From positions 60,312 through 124,311 of the forward strand of contig NZ_LMOO01000007.1 of the NCBI RefSeq assembly GCF_001424195.1: a stretch of DNA of 64,000 bases, written 5' to 3'. The notes under the pieces are model-generated. The model saw only the letters and a list, made by a program, of their open reading frames with translations. It was not told the origin of the DNA and ran no database searches. This stretch comes from Cellulomonas sp. Leaf334. GTDB lineage: Bacteria > Actinomycetota > Actinomycetes > Actinomycetales > Cellulomonadaceae. This document shows, in pieces, positions 7,242-15,300 of this stretch; positions within the stretch are counted from its first letter, which is position 1, and each line of letters starts with the position of its first letter. The position numbers were made by a program, and so were the translations under genes.

Positions 7242-8237
7242 ATGAAGAAGTTCGTCAACGACCCGTTGAACTTCGTCCCCGAGATGCTCAAGGGCATCGC
7301 CCTGGCCAACCCCGACACCCTGCGGTACGTCCCCGAGTACAACCTGATCATGCGGGCCGACGCCCCGAGCCACGACAAGGTCTCGATCCTCCAGGGCTCG
7401 GGCTCCGGCCATGAGCCGGCGCACGTCATGGTCGTCGGCAAGGGCATGCTCGACGGCGCGTGTCCCGGCGACGTGTTCGCGGCACCGCCGATGGAGTACG
7501 TGCTGGAGAGCGCGAAGCTGCTGGCCTCGGACAAAGGCGTCCTGCTGCTGGTCAACAACTACACGGGCGACAAGATGGCGTTCGAGATGGCGGCCGAGCT
7601 GGCGGAGGCCGAAGGGCTGAACGTGCGGACGCTGTTCATCAACGACGACGTCGCGGTCAAGGACTCGACGTGGACCGTGGGCAGGCGGGGTGTCGCGGGG
7701 AACTTCTTCGTCATGAAGGCCGTCGGCGCGGCCGCCGAGGCCGGGGCGTCGCTGGAGGAGCTGGTCCGGATCGGCGAGAAGGTCAACTCCGTCACCCGGA
7801 CCATGGGCATCGCCCTGACCCCCTGCACCCCGCCCGCCAAGGGCTCGCCCCTGTTCGAGCTGGCCGACGACGAGATGGAGGTCGGGGTCGGCATCCACGG
7901 CGAGCCCGGGCGCCGCCGCGCGAAGCTGGTCAGCGCCGACGAGATCGTCGACGAGCTGCTCGGCGCCGTCGTCCCCGACCTGCCGTACTCCTCCGGCGAC
8001 TCGGTCGCGCTCATGATCAACGGACTCGGCGGCACCCCGATCAGCGAGCTCTACCTGCTGTACGGGTTGGCGCACGAGAAGCTCGCCGCCCAGGGCATCA
8101 CCGTCGGCCGCAGCTACGTCGGCGAGTACTGCACGTCGCTCGACATGGCCGGCGCGTCCCTCACGCTGGTCCAGCTCGACGACGAGATCACCGAGCTGCT
8201 GCTGGCTCCTGCCGAGATCGCCAACCGCGTGTTCTGA
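7242..8237 (+). CDS. dhaK: Dihydroxyacetone kinase substrate-binding subunit DhaK
   Basis: The 331-residue protein has the DhaK signatures GSGSGHEPAHVM (substrate Gly/His site near 52-63), NNYTGDKMAFEMA near 105-117 and GIHGEPG near 217. There His219 is the residue that forms a hemiaminal with the carbonyl substrate. A strong GGAGG site precedes the ATG at 7242. With DhaL it should make a ketose/triose kinase; related proteins phosphorylate dihydroxyacetone or erythrulose. A perfect hairpin follows the stop, closing the operon. Confidence 0.92.
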   Translation: MKKFVNDPLNFVPEMLKGIALANPDTLRYVPEYNLIMRADAPSHDKVSILQGSGSGHEPAHVMVVGKGMLDGACPGDVFAAPPMEYVLESAKLLASDKGVLLLVNNYTGDKMAFEMAAELAEAEGLNVRTLFINDDVAVKDSTWTVGRRGVAGNFFVMKAVGAAAEAGASLEELVRIGEKVNSVTRTMGIALTPCTPPAKGSPLFELADDEMEVGVGIHGEPGRRRAKLVSADEIVDELLGAVVPDLPYSSGDSVALMINGLGGTPISELYLLYGLAHEKLAAQGITVGRSYVGEYCTSLDMAGASLTLVQLDDEITELLLAPAEIANRVF

Positions 8238-8245
8238 CCCCGGGA

Positions 8246-8277
8246 CCGGCCATGAGCCCTGGGGCGCTCATGGCCGG
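8246..8277. terminator. Bidirectional hairpin between dhaK and rsbP
   Basis: CCGGCCATGAGC (8246-8257) pairs perfectly with GCTCATGGCCGG (8266-8277) around an eight-base loop, a 12-bp stem between convergent genes that includes the rsbP stop codon. There is no U-tract, which is common for actinobacterial terminators. The CCATGAG/CTCATGG core recurs at 59343-59396. Confidence 0.7.
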
Positions 8278-9809
8278 GTCGGCGACCAGGTCGCGACGAG
8301 GACGCACACGTCGTCGAGGTCGGCCGGAGCGCGCTCGAGCAGACCCGTCACCAGGACGGCGACCGAGCTCTCGAGCAGTGCCGCGCCGGCACTCGCGAGC
8401 GCCTCGAGACCCTCCCGCAGCGAGCGGTCGCGGCGCTCCACCAGGCCGTCGGTGTACAGGACGAGCAGGTCGCCCGGGTCGAGGGCCGCCGACGCCTCCG
8501 CGCGACCGGTCCCGACGCCCAGCGGGGTCGACCGGCCGTCCCAGAGGAACTCGTGCGCGCCACCCGCCGTGAGACGCAGCGGAGGCAGGTGCCCCGCGCA
8601 CGCGTACCGGACGACCCCGGTCGTCAGGTCGATCTCGGCGTAGGCGAGCGTCGCCATGAAGCCGACGTCCGCCTGGACGACGAACCGGTCCAGCCGCGTG
8701 AGCAGCTCGGCAGGACCCACGCCGGGTCCGGCCACCGCGCGCACGGCGCTGCGGAGCTGCCCCATGGCGGTCGCGGCATGCAGACCCCGGCCGACGACGT
8801 CGCCGACCGCGACCGCGAGCACGTCGTCGTCGACCAGGAACGCGTCGTACCAGTCACCGCCGACCTCCAGGGCCTGCACGCCCGGGCGGTACTCCGTGGT
8901 CACGCTGAACCGGTCGTCGACCGGCAGGTGCGTGGTCAGCAGGGCGTGCTGGAGCTCATGGGCGACGGAGGCCTTCTGGTCGAACCTCTCCGCGCGCTCC
9001 AGCGCCAGTCCCGCCTGCTGCCCGACGGCCGTGAGGACGCCGACGTCGAACGGGTCCCCGCGCGGGGACAGGACGAGCGTGCCGCGCGGGGCGTCGGGCG
9101 TGCCGAGCGCCACGACGACGACGCCACCGGCATGCACCTGGACGGTCTCGGCGGTCTCCGCCCAGCCGTCGTCTCGGTCGTCCCTCGGGTGGGGCGCCCC
9201 GGTCCACGGCTCGTCCGGCACCCCGGTGCCCTCAGCAGCGCGCGCACCGGACGAGGCCCGACGCACCAGCGTGCCGTCGTCGGCCGCCAGCCACACGGAC
9301 GCCGTCGCCGCGCCGAGGTGGGTCACCGCGACGTCGACGAGCGCGCGCGCGACCCCCTCGGTGCCCACGCCCTGCGACAGGGCCGCCGTCGTCGCCTGCA
9401 GCGCGCGCAGCTGGTCCGCGGACCGGTCCGCGGCCGTCCGCGCCGCGAGCAGCTCACGCTCGTACCGGGAGCGCTCCGTGGCCCGGGACAGCGCCACGTC
9501 GACGCGACGGCCGCCGTCGGCGCCGGTGTGCACGACCGCCGACATCAGCACCGGCAGCCGGCCGTCCGGGCCGCGCAGCTCGACGGCGACCTCGTCGACG
9601 CGCCCCTGCATGTGCAGCAGCGGGGCGAGGTGCGTCTCCCAGTAGATGCGACCGCCCACGGACAGCAGGTCGCTCAGGCGCAGGCCCTGCGCGGGCCGAC
9701 CGACCCAGTCGAGAAGTACGCGGTTGGCGTCGAGGATCGTGCCGTCGCCGTCCAGCCGCAGGAGCGCGACCGGGGCGCGGTCCCAGGCGTCGTCAGTTCG
9801 AGGGGACAC
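8268..9809 (-). CDS. rsbP: PAS-GAF-PP2C (SpoIIE-type) serine phosphatase, RsbP-like
   Basis: The 513-residue protein has a PAS domain (about 12-115; APVALLRLDGDGTILDANR), a short coiled helix, a GAF-like domain (about 140-280) and a C-terminal PPM/SpoIIE phosphatase (about 300-510). Phosphatase metal motifs are VGGDWYDAF, AVAVGDVVGRG, CAGHLPPL and VLYTDGLVERRD. In Bacillus RsbP dephosphorylates the anti-anti-sigma factor RsbV under energy stress and needs RsbQ. Here the gene follows, and overlaps by 17 bases, an RsbQ homologue, which supports the same role. The PAS-GAF combination differs from Bacillus RsbP, which has PAS only. The start is GTG. Confidence 0.88.
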   Translation of the reverse strand: MSPRTDDAWDRAPVALLRLDGDGTILDANRVLLDWVGRPAQGLRLSDLLSVGGRIYWETHLAPLLHMQGRVDEVAVELRGPDGRLPVLMSAVVHTGADGGRRVDVALSRATERSRYERELLAARTAADRSADQLRALQATTAALSQGVGTEGVARALVDVAVTHLGAATASVWLAADDGTLVRRASSGARAAEGTGVPDEPWTGAPHPRDDRDDGWAETAETVQVHAGGVVVVALGTPDAPRGTLVLSPRGDPFDVGVLTAVGQQAGLALERAERFDQKASVAHELQHALLTTHLPVDDRFSVTTEYRPGVQALEVGGDWYDAFLVDDDVLAVAVGDVVGRGLHAATAMGQLRSAVRAVAGPGVGPAELLTRLDRFVVQADVGFMATLAYAEIDLTTGVVRYACAGHLPPLRLTAGGAHEFLWDGRSTPLGVGTGRAEASAALDPGDLLVLYTDGLVERRDRSLREGLEALASAGAALLESSVAVLVTGLLERAPADLDDVCVLVATWSPTRP

Positions 9810-10602
9810 GGGCCAGGTATGCCGTGATGGCCTCGACCACCTGGTCGGGGGCGCTGAGGTTCGGGCAGTGCCCGACCGCGTCCAGGAGCACCAGCTCGCT
9901 GCCGGCGAGGTGCTCGTGCACGTACCGGCCGACCTCCGGGGGCGCGATGACGTCCTCCCGGCACTGGAGCACCAGGGCAGGAGTCGTGACGTCCGCGAGG
10001 TCCGCGCGGTTGTCCGCCAGGAACGTCGTCCGGGCGAACCGCCGGGCGATCGCCGGGTCGGTGCGGCAGAACGAGTTGGTCAGCTCCTCGCCCAGCTCGG
10101 GCCGGCCCGCGTTGCCCATGATCACCGGCGCGATGAACGCGGACCAGCCCAGGTAGTTGTCGTCCATCGTCGCGAGCAGCTCGTCGATCTCCGCCGCGTC
10201 GAACCCACCCCGGTAGTCGACGTCGTCCACGTACCGCGGGCTGGGTCCGACGAGCACGAGCCGGTCGAACAGCTCCGGTCGGCGCACCGCCGCGAGGACC
10301 CCGATCATCGCGCTCACCGAGTGGCCCACGAACACCACCGGGCCCAGGTCGAGCGCGGCCAGGATCTGCACCACGTCGTCCGCGTACCCGGCCAGGGACC
10401 CGTACCGCTGCGGGTCGTACGCGCTCAGGTCCGAGCCGCCCGCCCCGACGTGGTCGAACAGGACCACCCGGTGGGTCCCCTCGAACGCGGGCGCGACGAA
10501 CCGCCACATGCTCTGGTCGCACCCGAACCCGTGCGCGAACACGATGGCCGGCGCATCCGGGACGCCCGAGAGCACGACGTTGTTGCGGGTGAGCACGGTC
10601 AT
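9793..10602 (-). CDS. rsbQ: RsbQ-type alpha/beta hydrolase
   Basis: The 269-residue alpha/beta hydrolase matches RsbQ nearly end to end by motif: TRNNVVLSG at the N-terminus, AHGFGCDQSMWR (oxyanion region), nucleophile Ser in FVGHSVSAMIG, GPSPRYVDD, catalytic Asp in LQCREDVIAP and His in AVGHCPN. RsbQ activates RsbP, probably by processing a small hydrophobic ligand for its PAS domain. Overlap with the downstream phosphatase gene makes a functional pair likely. Plant strigolactone/karrikin receptors (D14/KAI2) are distant homologues. Confidence 0.92.
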   Translation of the reverse strand: MTVLTRNNVVLSGVPDAPAIVFAHGFGCDQSMWRFVAPAFEGTHRVVLFDHVGAGGSDLSAYDPQRYGSLAGYADDVVQILAALDLGPVVFVGHSVSAMIGVLAAVRRPELFDRLVLVGPSPRYVDDVDYRGGFDAAEIDELLATMDDNYLGWSAFIAPVIMGNAGRPELGEELTNSFCRTDPAIARRFARTTFLADNRADLADVTTPALVLQCREDVIAPPEVGRYVHEHLAGSELVLLDAVGHCPNLSAPDQVVEAITAYLARVPSN

Positions 10603-10618
10603 GGGTCGAGCGTAAGCG

Positions 10619-12034
10619 TCAGACGGCGGAGGGCGTCGTCCCGTTGGTGGCGGGAGCGCCTGTCGGAACCACGACCGTGGAGGAGTCCGTCAGCTGGTGC
10701 ACGATCTGCGTCAGGTCCAGCCCGGTCGTCGACTTGATCAGCTCCTGGAGCTGCAGGAAGTTCCCCGCCACGGCCTTCGGCAGCGCGGAGGCGCCGTCGG
10801 TCGAGACGACCGTGAGGGTGTCGATGTTCGCCATGGGTGCCGCGAGCTGCTTCGCGATCTCCGGGAGGGTCTCCAGCAGACGGTCGAACACGGCCGCCTG
10901 GTTGAACTCCTTGTACGCCTCGGCGCGCTGCTGCAGCGCCTCGGCCTCGGCCTTGCCCCGGGCGAGGACCGCCGCGGCCTCGGCCGCACCCTCGAGCTCG
11001 GTGGCGCGGGCCTGCGCGGACCGCAGCGCGAGCTCACCGGCACCGCGGAGCTCGTTCTCGGCCTTGGACGCCTCGGCGGCCTTGACGGCGGTGACCCGCT
11101 GCGCCTCGGCCTGCTGCTCCAGGCGGTAGCGCTCGGCATCGGCCGGGCGGCGCACGGTGGTGTCCAGCTGACGCTCCGTCAGGGCTGCCTGCCGCTCGGC
11201 GACCAGCTCCTCCTGCTGGAGGATCTCCTGCTGGCGGGCGGCTGCCTCGAGCGGCCCGGCCGACGCCGACAGAGCCTTCGCCCGGTCCGTCTCGGCGAGG
11301 ATCTCCGCCTGCCGCAGGTCGAGCGCCCGCTGGTAGTTGGCGACCTCCGTCTCGGCGTGGATCCGCTTCTCCTCGGACAGCCGGCGCGCCTCCGCCTCGG
11401 CGATCTCGGCCTCGCGACGGATCGCGGCGGCCGACGCGCGGCCCATGTCGAGGATGTACGTGCCGCCGCCGTGGTCGCCGACCTCCTGGATGGTGAACGC
11501 GTCGAGGCTCAGCCCTTGCGCGCTGAGCGACCCGGTGACGGACTCGAGCACCTGCTGGGAGAACGACTCGCGGTCCCGGATGACCTGCTCCACGGTCAGG
11601 TTGCCGACGATGGCGCGCAGCGCACCCGAGAGCTGGTTCGTCGTGAAGCTGTCGATCTCCTCCTGCTGGCTGCCGAAGCGCTGGGCGGCCGCGCGGATGG
11701 AGACGTCCTCGTTGTGCACCTTGACGATCGCGACCCCGGAGACCGTGAGCGCGATGCCCTGCGACGACGGCGCCCCGTTGACCTCGACCGTGATCCGGCG
11801 CGACGACATGTCCAGCACCGACAGCTGCTGGACGAACGGCAGGACGAACACGCCGCCACCGGTCACCACCTTCTGCCCGGACAGGTCGTTCGACGTCTTG
11901 CCCTTGCGGCCGGTGACGATGAACGCCTCGTTGGGCAGGGCGACGCGGTAGCGCTTGGCGATCGCGACGCCGACGATCAGGACGACGAGGACGAGACCGG
12001 CGACACCCGCGACGGGCAGCCAGGATTCAGGCAC
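10619..12034 (-). CDS. SPFH/flotillin-like membrane protein
   Basis: The 471-residue protein has one N-terminal membrane segment (about 8-28), an SPFH/band-7 domain (about 35-200; LPFVQQLSVLDMSSR) and a long Ala/Glu-rich coiled coil (about 200-390; many EAEA and RAEAYK repeats). Bacterial flotillins organise membrane microdomains. The GTG at 12034 follows AGGAG by six bases. It lies nine bases downstream of an NfeD-like gene, the conserved partner arrangement seen as yuaF-floT in Bacillus. Confidence 0.9.
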   Translation of the reverse strand: MPESWLPVAGVAGLVLVVLIVGVAIAKRYRVALPNEAFIVTGRKGKTSNDLSGQKVVTGGGVFVLPFVQQLSVLDMSSRRITVEVNGAPSSQGIALTVSGVAIVKVHNEDVSIRAAAQRFGSQQEEIDSFTTNQLSGALRAIVGNLTVEQVIRDRESFSQQVLESVTGSLSAQGLSLDAFTIQEVGDHGGGTYILDMGRASAAAIRREAEIAEAEARRLSEEKRIHAETEVANYQRALDLRQAEILAETDRAKALSASAGPLEAAARQQEILQQEELVAERQAALTERQLDTTVRRPADAERYRLEQQAEAQRVTAVKAAEASKAENELRGAGELALRSAQARATELEGAAEAAAVLARGKAEAEALQQRAEAYKEFNQAAVFDRLLETLPEIAKQLAAPMANIDTLTVVSTDGASALPKAVAGNFLQLQELIKSTTGLDLTQIVHQLTDSSTVVVPTGAPATNGTTPSAV

Positions 12035-12043
12035 GGAGAGCTC

Positions 12044-12559
12044 CTAGAGAGGGACGGACGGGGAGGCGGTGGCGACCTTGACGACGCCGGGACCGAGGTT
12101 CGCGACGACCGTCACGCCGGCGCCCGTGGGCACGGGACCGTCGGCGCGGGCCGCGAGCGCGGTGCTCTGACCGGCGACGACGAGGGAGATCTGGCCGAGG
12201 CCGTCGGACGGGATCGACGTGGTGACCGTGGCGGCCTGGCCCACGTAGTCGCTGCTGGTGATCTGGTGGGCCGTCGGGCCGTCGGTCAGGGCGCGCGTGG
12301 CGGCACCGGCACCGGCGCCGACCACGGCACCCGCCACGACACCACCGAGGGAGGCGACCAGCACGCTCACGTCGGTCGTCGTCAGCAGCAGGCCGCCGAC
12401 GATGCCGAAGGTGGCCAGGAACGCGAGCACGACCGTCGACGACAGGTACCCGCCCGTGAAGTCGATCGCGTCGACGACCCCGTCGAGGAAGTCACCGACG
12501 GTGACGGTGAGGACCAGGAGCAGCAGGGCGATCCCGGCGATCACCCAGAAGATCAGCAT
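12044..12559 (-). CDS. NfeD-like membrane protein
   Basis: The 171-residue protein has three to four predicted membrane helices (about 3-20, 40-60, 62-90) followed by a soluble beta-rich C-terminal domain (about 100-165; DYVGQAATVTTSIPSDGLGQ) resembling the NfeD OB-fold. NfeD proteins pair with flotillins. It is the first gene of a two-gene operon with the SPFH protein. Confidence 0.78.
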   Translation of the reverse strand: MLIFWVIAGIALLLLVLTVTVGDFLDGVVDAIDFTGGYLSSTVVLAFLATFGIVGGLLLTTTDVSVLVASLGGVVAGAVVGAGAGAATRALTDGPTAHQITSSDYVGQAATVTTSIPSDGLGQISLVVAGQSTALAARADGPVPTGAGVTVVANLGPGVVKVATASPSVPL

Positions 12560-12813
12560 GCGTCTGTGTCCTCGGGTCGGCGACGAAAGGCGGCGCGTTG
12601 GTTATACCTCGCGGGGCCCGCTCCGTGGGGACGTTTCACGGGCCTGTGGACGACGAGTTTCGGAACGACGACGAGGACGGCGACGACGAGCGCCGTGACC
12701 GTGTCGCGCCTGGTCGTGCGTGGCCGCAGGGTAGGGGATGCCAGCACCCATCCGTCGGGGTGGTCGGTCACGAACCCCCGTCTCCGACACCTCCGACGAG
12801 AAGGCAGCCCTCC
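12560..12813. other. Intergenic region between divergent nfeD-like and DUF998 genes
   Basis: This 254-base gap is the longest in the window. On the minus strand a TATAAC -10-like hexamer (12606..12601) lies about 40 bases before the NfeD ATG, with only a poor -35 (CCCACG). No convincing ORF, RNA gene or long inverted repeat was seen. Confidence 0.3.
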
Positions 12814-13386
12814 ATGACAGTCCCCCGCTGGGCGCTCGCGTCCGCGATCGCCGCTCCCGTCGCCATGATCGGCGGCTGGACGCTCGCGGCCGCCCGCCAG
12901 CCGTCGTTCGACCCCGTGCAGGAGACGATCAGCGCGCTGGCGACGTCGACCGCGACCGACCCGTGGATCATGACGGCGGGCCTGGCGATCACGGGCGTGG
13001 CGCACCTGGTGACCGCGGCCGGGCTGCGACCGGTCCCCCGCCGGGCGCGGGTGCTGCACGCGATCGGCGGAGCGGCGACGCTCGCCGTCGCGCTCTTCCC
13101 GTCCGACGCCGCCCCGCAGGCCCACGGCATCGCCGCCGGGATCGGGTTCGGCGCGCTCGCGCTCTGGCCGGCGCTGGCGGCGCGCCGCGGGGCGACCGGC
13201 ATCCTGCAGCCGGCCGCCACCGTCGGCGCGTCGGTGGTGCTCACGGGTCTGCTCGGGTGGTTCGTGATCGAGCTGCAGGGCGACGGCGACCTCATCGGCC
13301 TGTCCGAGCGGGCCGTGGCCGGTGCTCAGGCGGTGTGGCCGCTGGTGGTCGTCGTCGCCCTGCGTCGTCGAGCGGCGTCGCGCTGA
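12814..13386 (+). CDS. DUF998-family integral membrane protein
   Basis: The 190-residue protein is built of about six hydrophobic helices. It begins with the DUF998-typical pattern of one transmembrane helix, a PSFDPVQETISALAT segment and further helices. Function is unknown for the family. It stands alone, convergent with the SRPBCC gene six bases downstream. The ATG at 12814 is chosen because upstream in-frame sequence lacks coding character. Confidence 0.7.
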   Translation: MTVPRWALASAIAAPVAMIGGWTLAAARQPSFDPVQETISALATSTATDPWIMTAGLAITGVAHLVTAAGLRPVPRRARVLHAIGGAATLAVALFPSDAAPQAHGIAAGIGFGALALWPALAARRGATGILQPAATVGASVVLTGLLGWFVIELQGDGDLIGLSERAVAGAQAVWPLVVVVALRRRAASR

Positions 13387-13392
13387 CGGTCG

Positions 13393-13836
13393 TCAGCCGA
13401 GGTGCTCGACGAGGACGTCGAAGGCCTGGTCCCAGCCGTCGTAGACGCCGTCGTCACCGGGCTGCCCGCCGTAGCCGTCCAGACGGAACGTCATCCGGGT
13501 CTGCTCGCCGAGGTCCTCGAGCGTCACGGTGATCAGGGGCGCGTCAGCCGACGTGTCGCCCGGGTCGGCCCACGTGAAGCTGAGCCGCTCGGGCTCGACG
13601 ACCTCGCGGTAGACGCCGAACGTCGGGTAGGTGCTGCCGTCCGGGGCGATCATCGTGTACTTGTAGGTGCCGCCCGGACGGACGTCGAGCTCGACCGAGT
13701 CCCGTGGCGTCACGACACCGCGCGGGTGCCACCAGGCCGCGGCCTCGTCGGGGTCGGTCCACGCGTGCCAGAGGGCCGCGCGGGGTGCGTCGAAGATGCG
13801 CGTGATGGTGAAGGTCTTCTGGTCGGTCTCGGTCAT
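13393..13836 (-). CDS. SRPBCC/AHSA1-like domain protein
   Basis: The 147-residue protein shows the Aha1/START-like pattern RIFDAPRAALWHAWTDPDEAAAWW, the central RPGGTYKYTM and C-terminal GYGGQPG ... GWDQAFDVLVEHL. Such proteins have a hydrophobic ligand cavity; the ligand is unknown. The start overlaps the upstream ArsR stop (ATGA). This ArsR-SRPBCC pairing is very common and suggests the regulator controls this gene. Confidence 0.88.
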   Translation of the reverse strand: MTETDQKTFTITRIFDAPRAALWHAWTDPDEAAAWWHPRGVVTPRDSVELDVRPGGTYKYTMIAPDGSTYPTFGVYREVVEPERLSFTWADPGDTSADAPLITVTLEDLGEQTRMTFRLDGYGGQPGDDGVYDGWDQAFDVLVEHLG

Positions 13837-14177
13837 GGTGCCTCTCCTTCTCGCTCGTGGAGCTGCCGCAACCGCTCGTCCAGCAGGTCGAACCGCTCGT
13901 CCCACAGGCGTCGGTGGCTGTCCACCCACGTCGCGACCTCGTCGAGCGGCTCGGTCCGCAGGACGCAGGTGCGCCACTGCGCGGACACGGTCCGCTCGAT
14001 CAGACCGGCGTCCTCGAGCACCTTGAGGTGCTGCGAGATCGCCGACCGGCTCATGGCGAACGGTGCTGCCACGTCCCCGGCGGTCGAGGGGCCCTGCTGG
14101 AGGTGCGTGAGGATCGCGCGCCTCGTGGGGTCGGCGAGCGCGGCGAAGACCACGCTCAACGCGTCCCGAGCTGGCAT
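13833..14177 (-). CDS. ArsR-family transcriptional regulator
   Basis: The 114-residue winged-helix protein shows LADPTRRAILTHLQQGP, then FAMSRSAISQHLKVLEDAGL (recognition helix). No metal-binding Cys cluster is seen in the DNA-binding helix, so it is not a classic metal sensor. The ATG is preceded by AAGGAG lying inside a perfect palindrome, so binding there would block translation initiation and probably transcription. It is co-transcribed with the SRPBCC gene. Confidence 0.88.
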   Translation of the reverse strand: MPARDALSVVFAALADPTRRAILTHLQQGPSTAGDVAAPFAMSRSAISQHLKVLEDAGLIERTVSAQWRTCVLRTEPLDEVATWVDSHRRLWDERFDLLDERLRQLHEREGEAP

Positions 14178-14186
14178 TTCAGCAAC

Positions 14187-14200
14187 TCCTTAATTAAGGA
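14187..14200 (-). promoter_or_regulatory. Palindrome overlapping the ArsR ribosome-binding site
   Basis: TCCTTAATTAAGGA is a perfect 14-bp palindrome, A/T-rich in an otherwise GC-rich region. Its minus-strand end supplies the AAGGAG site of the ArsR gene, whose ATG starts nine bases further on. Autoregulation by the ArsR protein is the simplest interpretation. Confidence 0.6.
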
Positions 14201-14269
14201 ACATCTTCAACGTACGCCGCGGGCAGCGACCCGTCAACCCGTGTCGGTGGCCACCTCTACCGTCGCGGT

Positions 14270-14857
14270 ATGGGAATCGTGCGTGTGAGCATCTCCGTCT
14301 CGCTCGACGGGTACAGCTCCGGTCCGGACGTCTCGGAGCAGGACCCGATGGGGGTCGGGGGTGAACGGCTGCACCGCTGGCTCTTCCCCGCCGCCGGGGC
14401 CACGGCGGACCCGGCGGACGCCACGGTCTCCGCGGACCTGTTCGCGCGGACCGGGGCGGTCGTCGTCGGCCGCCGGACCTACGACATCGGCGTCGACCTG
14501 TGGGGCGACACCCCGTTCCCGGTACCGACGTTCGTCGTGACGCACCGGGAGCACGAGCCGCGGCCGATGACGAGCGCCGCGTTCACCTTCGTCACGGACG
14601 GCGTCGCGAGCGCCGTCGCGCAGGCCGTGGCGGCCGCCGGCGACCGGGACGTGCTGGTCATGGGCGGCGCCGAGACCGTGCGGCAGGCCATCGGCGCGGG
14701 CGTGGTCGACGAGGTCACCCTCAACCTGGTGCCCGTGCTCCTGCACGGCGGCGCACGCCTGCTCGACATCGCCGGGGACCAGCACACCGAGCTGGTCCGG
14801 ACCGGGCTCGTCGCGACCGCCGAGGCCACGCACCTCACGTTCCGCGTCGTGCGGTGA
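14270..14857 (+). CDS. Dihydrofolate reductase-family protein (RibD C-terminal-like)
   Basis: The 195-residue protein fits the DHFR/RibD C-terminal fold: VSISVSLDGYSSGPD at the start, GAVVVGRRTYDIG near 63, RDVLVMGGAETVRQAI near 125 and VDEVTLNLVPVLLHGGARLLD near 146. These YyaP/YwjB-like enzymes are probable NADPH-dependent reductases of unknown substrate and are not the housekeeping FolA. It is followed closely by a DoxX gene. Confidence 0.85.
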   Translation: MGIVRVSISVSLDGYSSGPDVSEQDPMGVGGERLHRWLFPAAGATADPADATVSADLFARTGAVVVGRRTYDIGVDLWGDTPFPVPTFVVTHREHEPRPMTSAAFTFVTDGVASAVAQAVAAAGDRDVLVMGGAETVRQAIGAGVVDEVTLNLVPVLLHGGARLLDIAGDQHTELVRTGLVATAEATHLTFRVVR

Positions 14858-14883
14858 CGCCCCGGGTGGGAGACGCTGACCGC

Positions 14884-15300
14884 ATGACCTCTCCCGCACG
14901 GACCATCGGTCGGATCACGCTCGGAGCGATGCTGCTCTTCGCCGGCACCAGCCACCTGACGTTCGCGCGCGAGGAGTTCGCGGCGCAGGTGCCGCCGTGG
15001 GTGCCGGTCGACACCGACTCCGTCGTCGTCGGGTCGGGCCTGGTCGAGCTCGCGCTCGGTGGCGCGCTCGTCGCGCTGCCGAAGCAACGGGTCGCGGTCG
15101 GCTGGGTGGTCGCCGCGTTCTTCGTCGCGATCTTCCCCGGCAACATCTCCCAGCTGGTCACCCGCACGGACGCGTTCGGGCTGGACTCCGACCGGGCGCG
15201 GGCGGTCCGGCTGGTGTTCCAGCCGCTCCTCGTGGTGTGGGCGCTCTGGTCGACGGGTGCCTGGAAGGCCTGGCGCGAGAGCCGCGTCAGGCGCGGCTGA
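14884..15300 (+). CDS. DoxX-like membrane protein
   Basis: The 138-residue protein has four predicted membrane helices. It carries the DoxX-family pattern GAMLLFAGTSHLTFAREEF near the N-terminus and FPGNISQLVTRTDAFGLDS before the last helix. Molecular function is unknown, though DoxX proteins are linked to redox-stress responses. Its 3' end overlaps the convergent monooxygenase gene by 14 bases. Confidence 0.8.
   Translation: MTSPARTIGRITLGAMLLFAGTSHLTFAREEFAAQVPPWVPVDTDSVVVGSGLVELALGGALVALPKQRVAVGWVVAAFFVAIFPGNISQLVTRTDAFGLDSDRARAVRLVFQPLLVVWALWSTGAWKAWRESRVRRG

Noticed and set aside
10697..12817. 706-codon plus-strand open frame opposite the flotillin and NfeD genes
   Set aside because: The minus-strand genes have clear domains and coding bias; the opposite frame has repetitive Arg/Asp/Gly/Leu content only.
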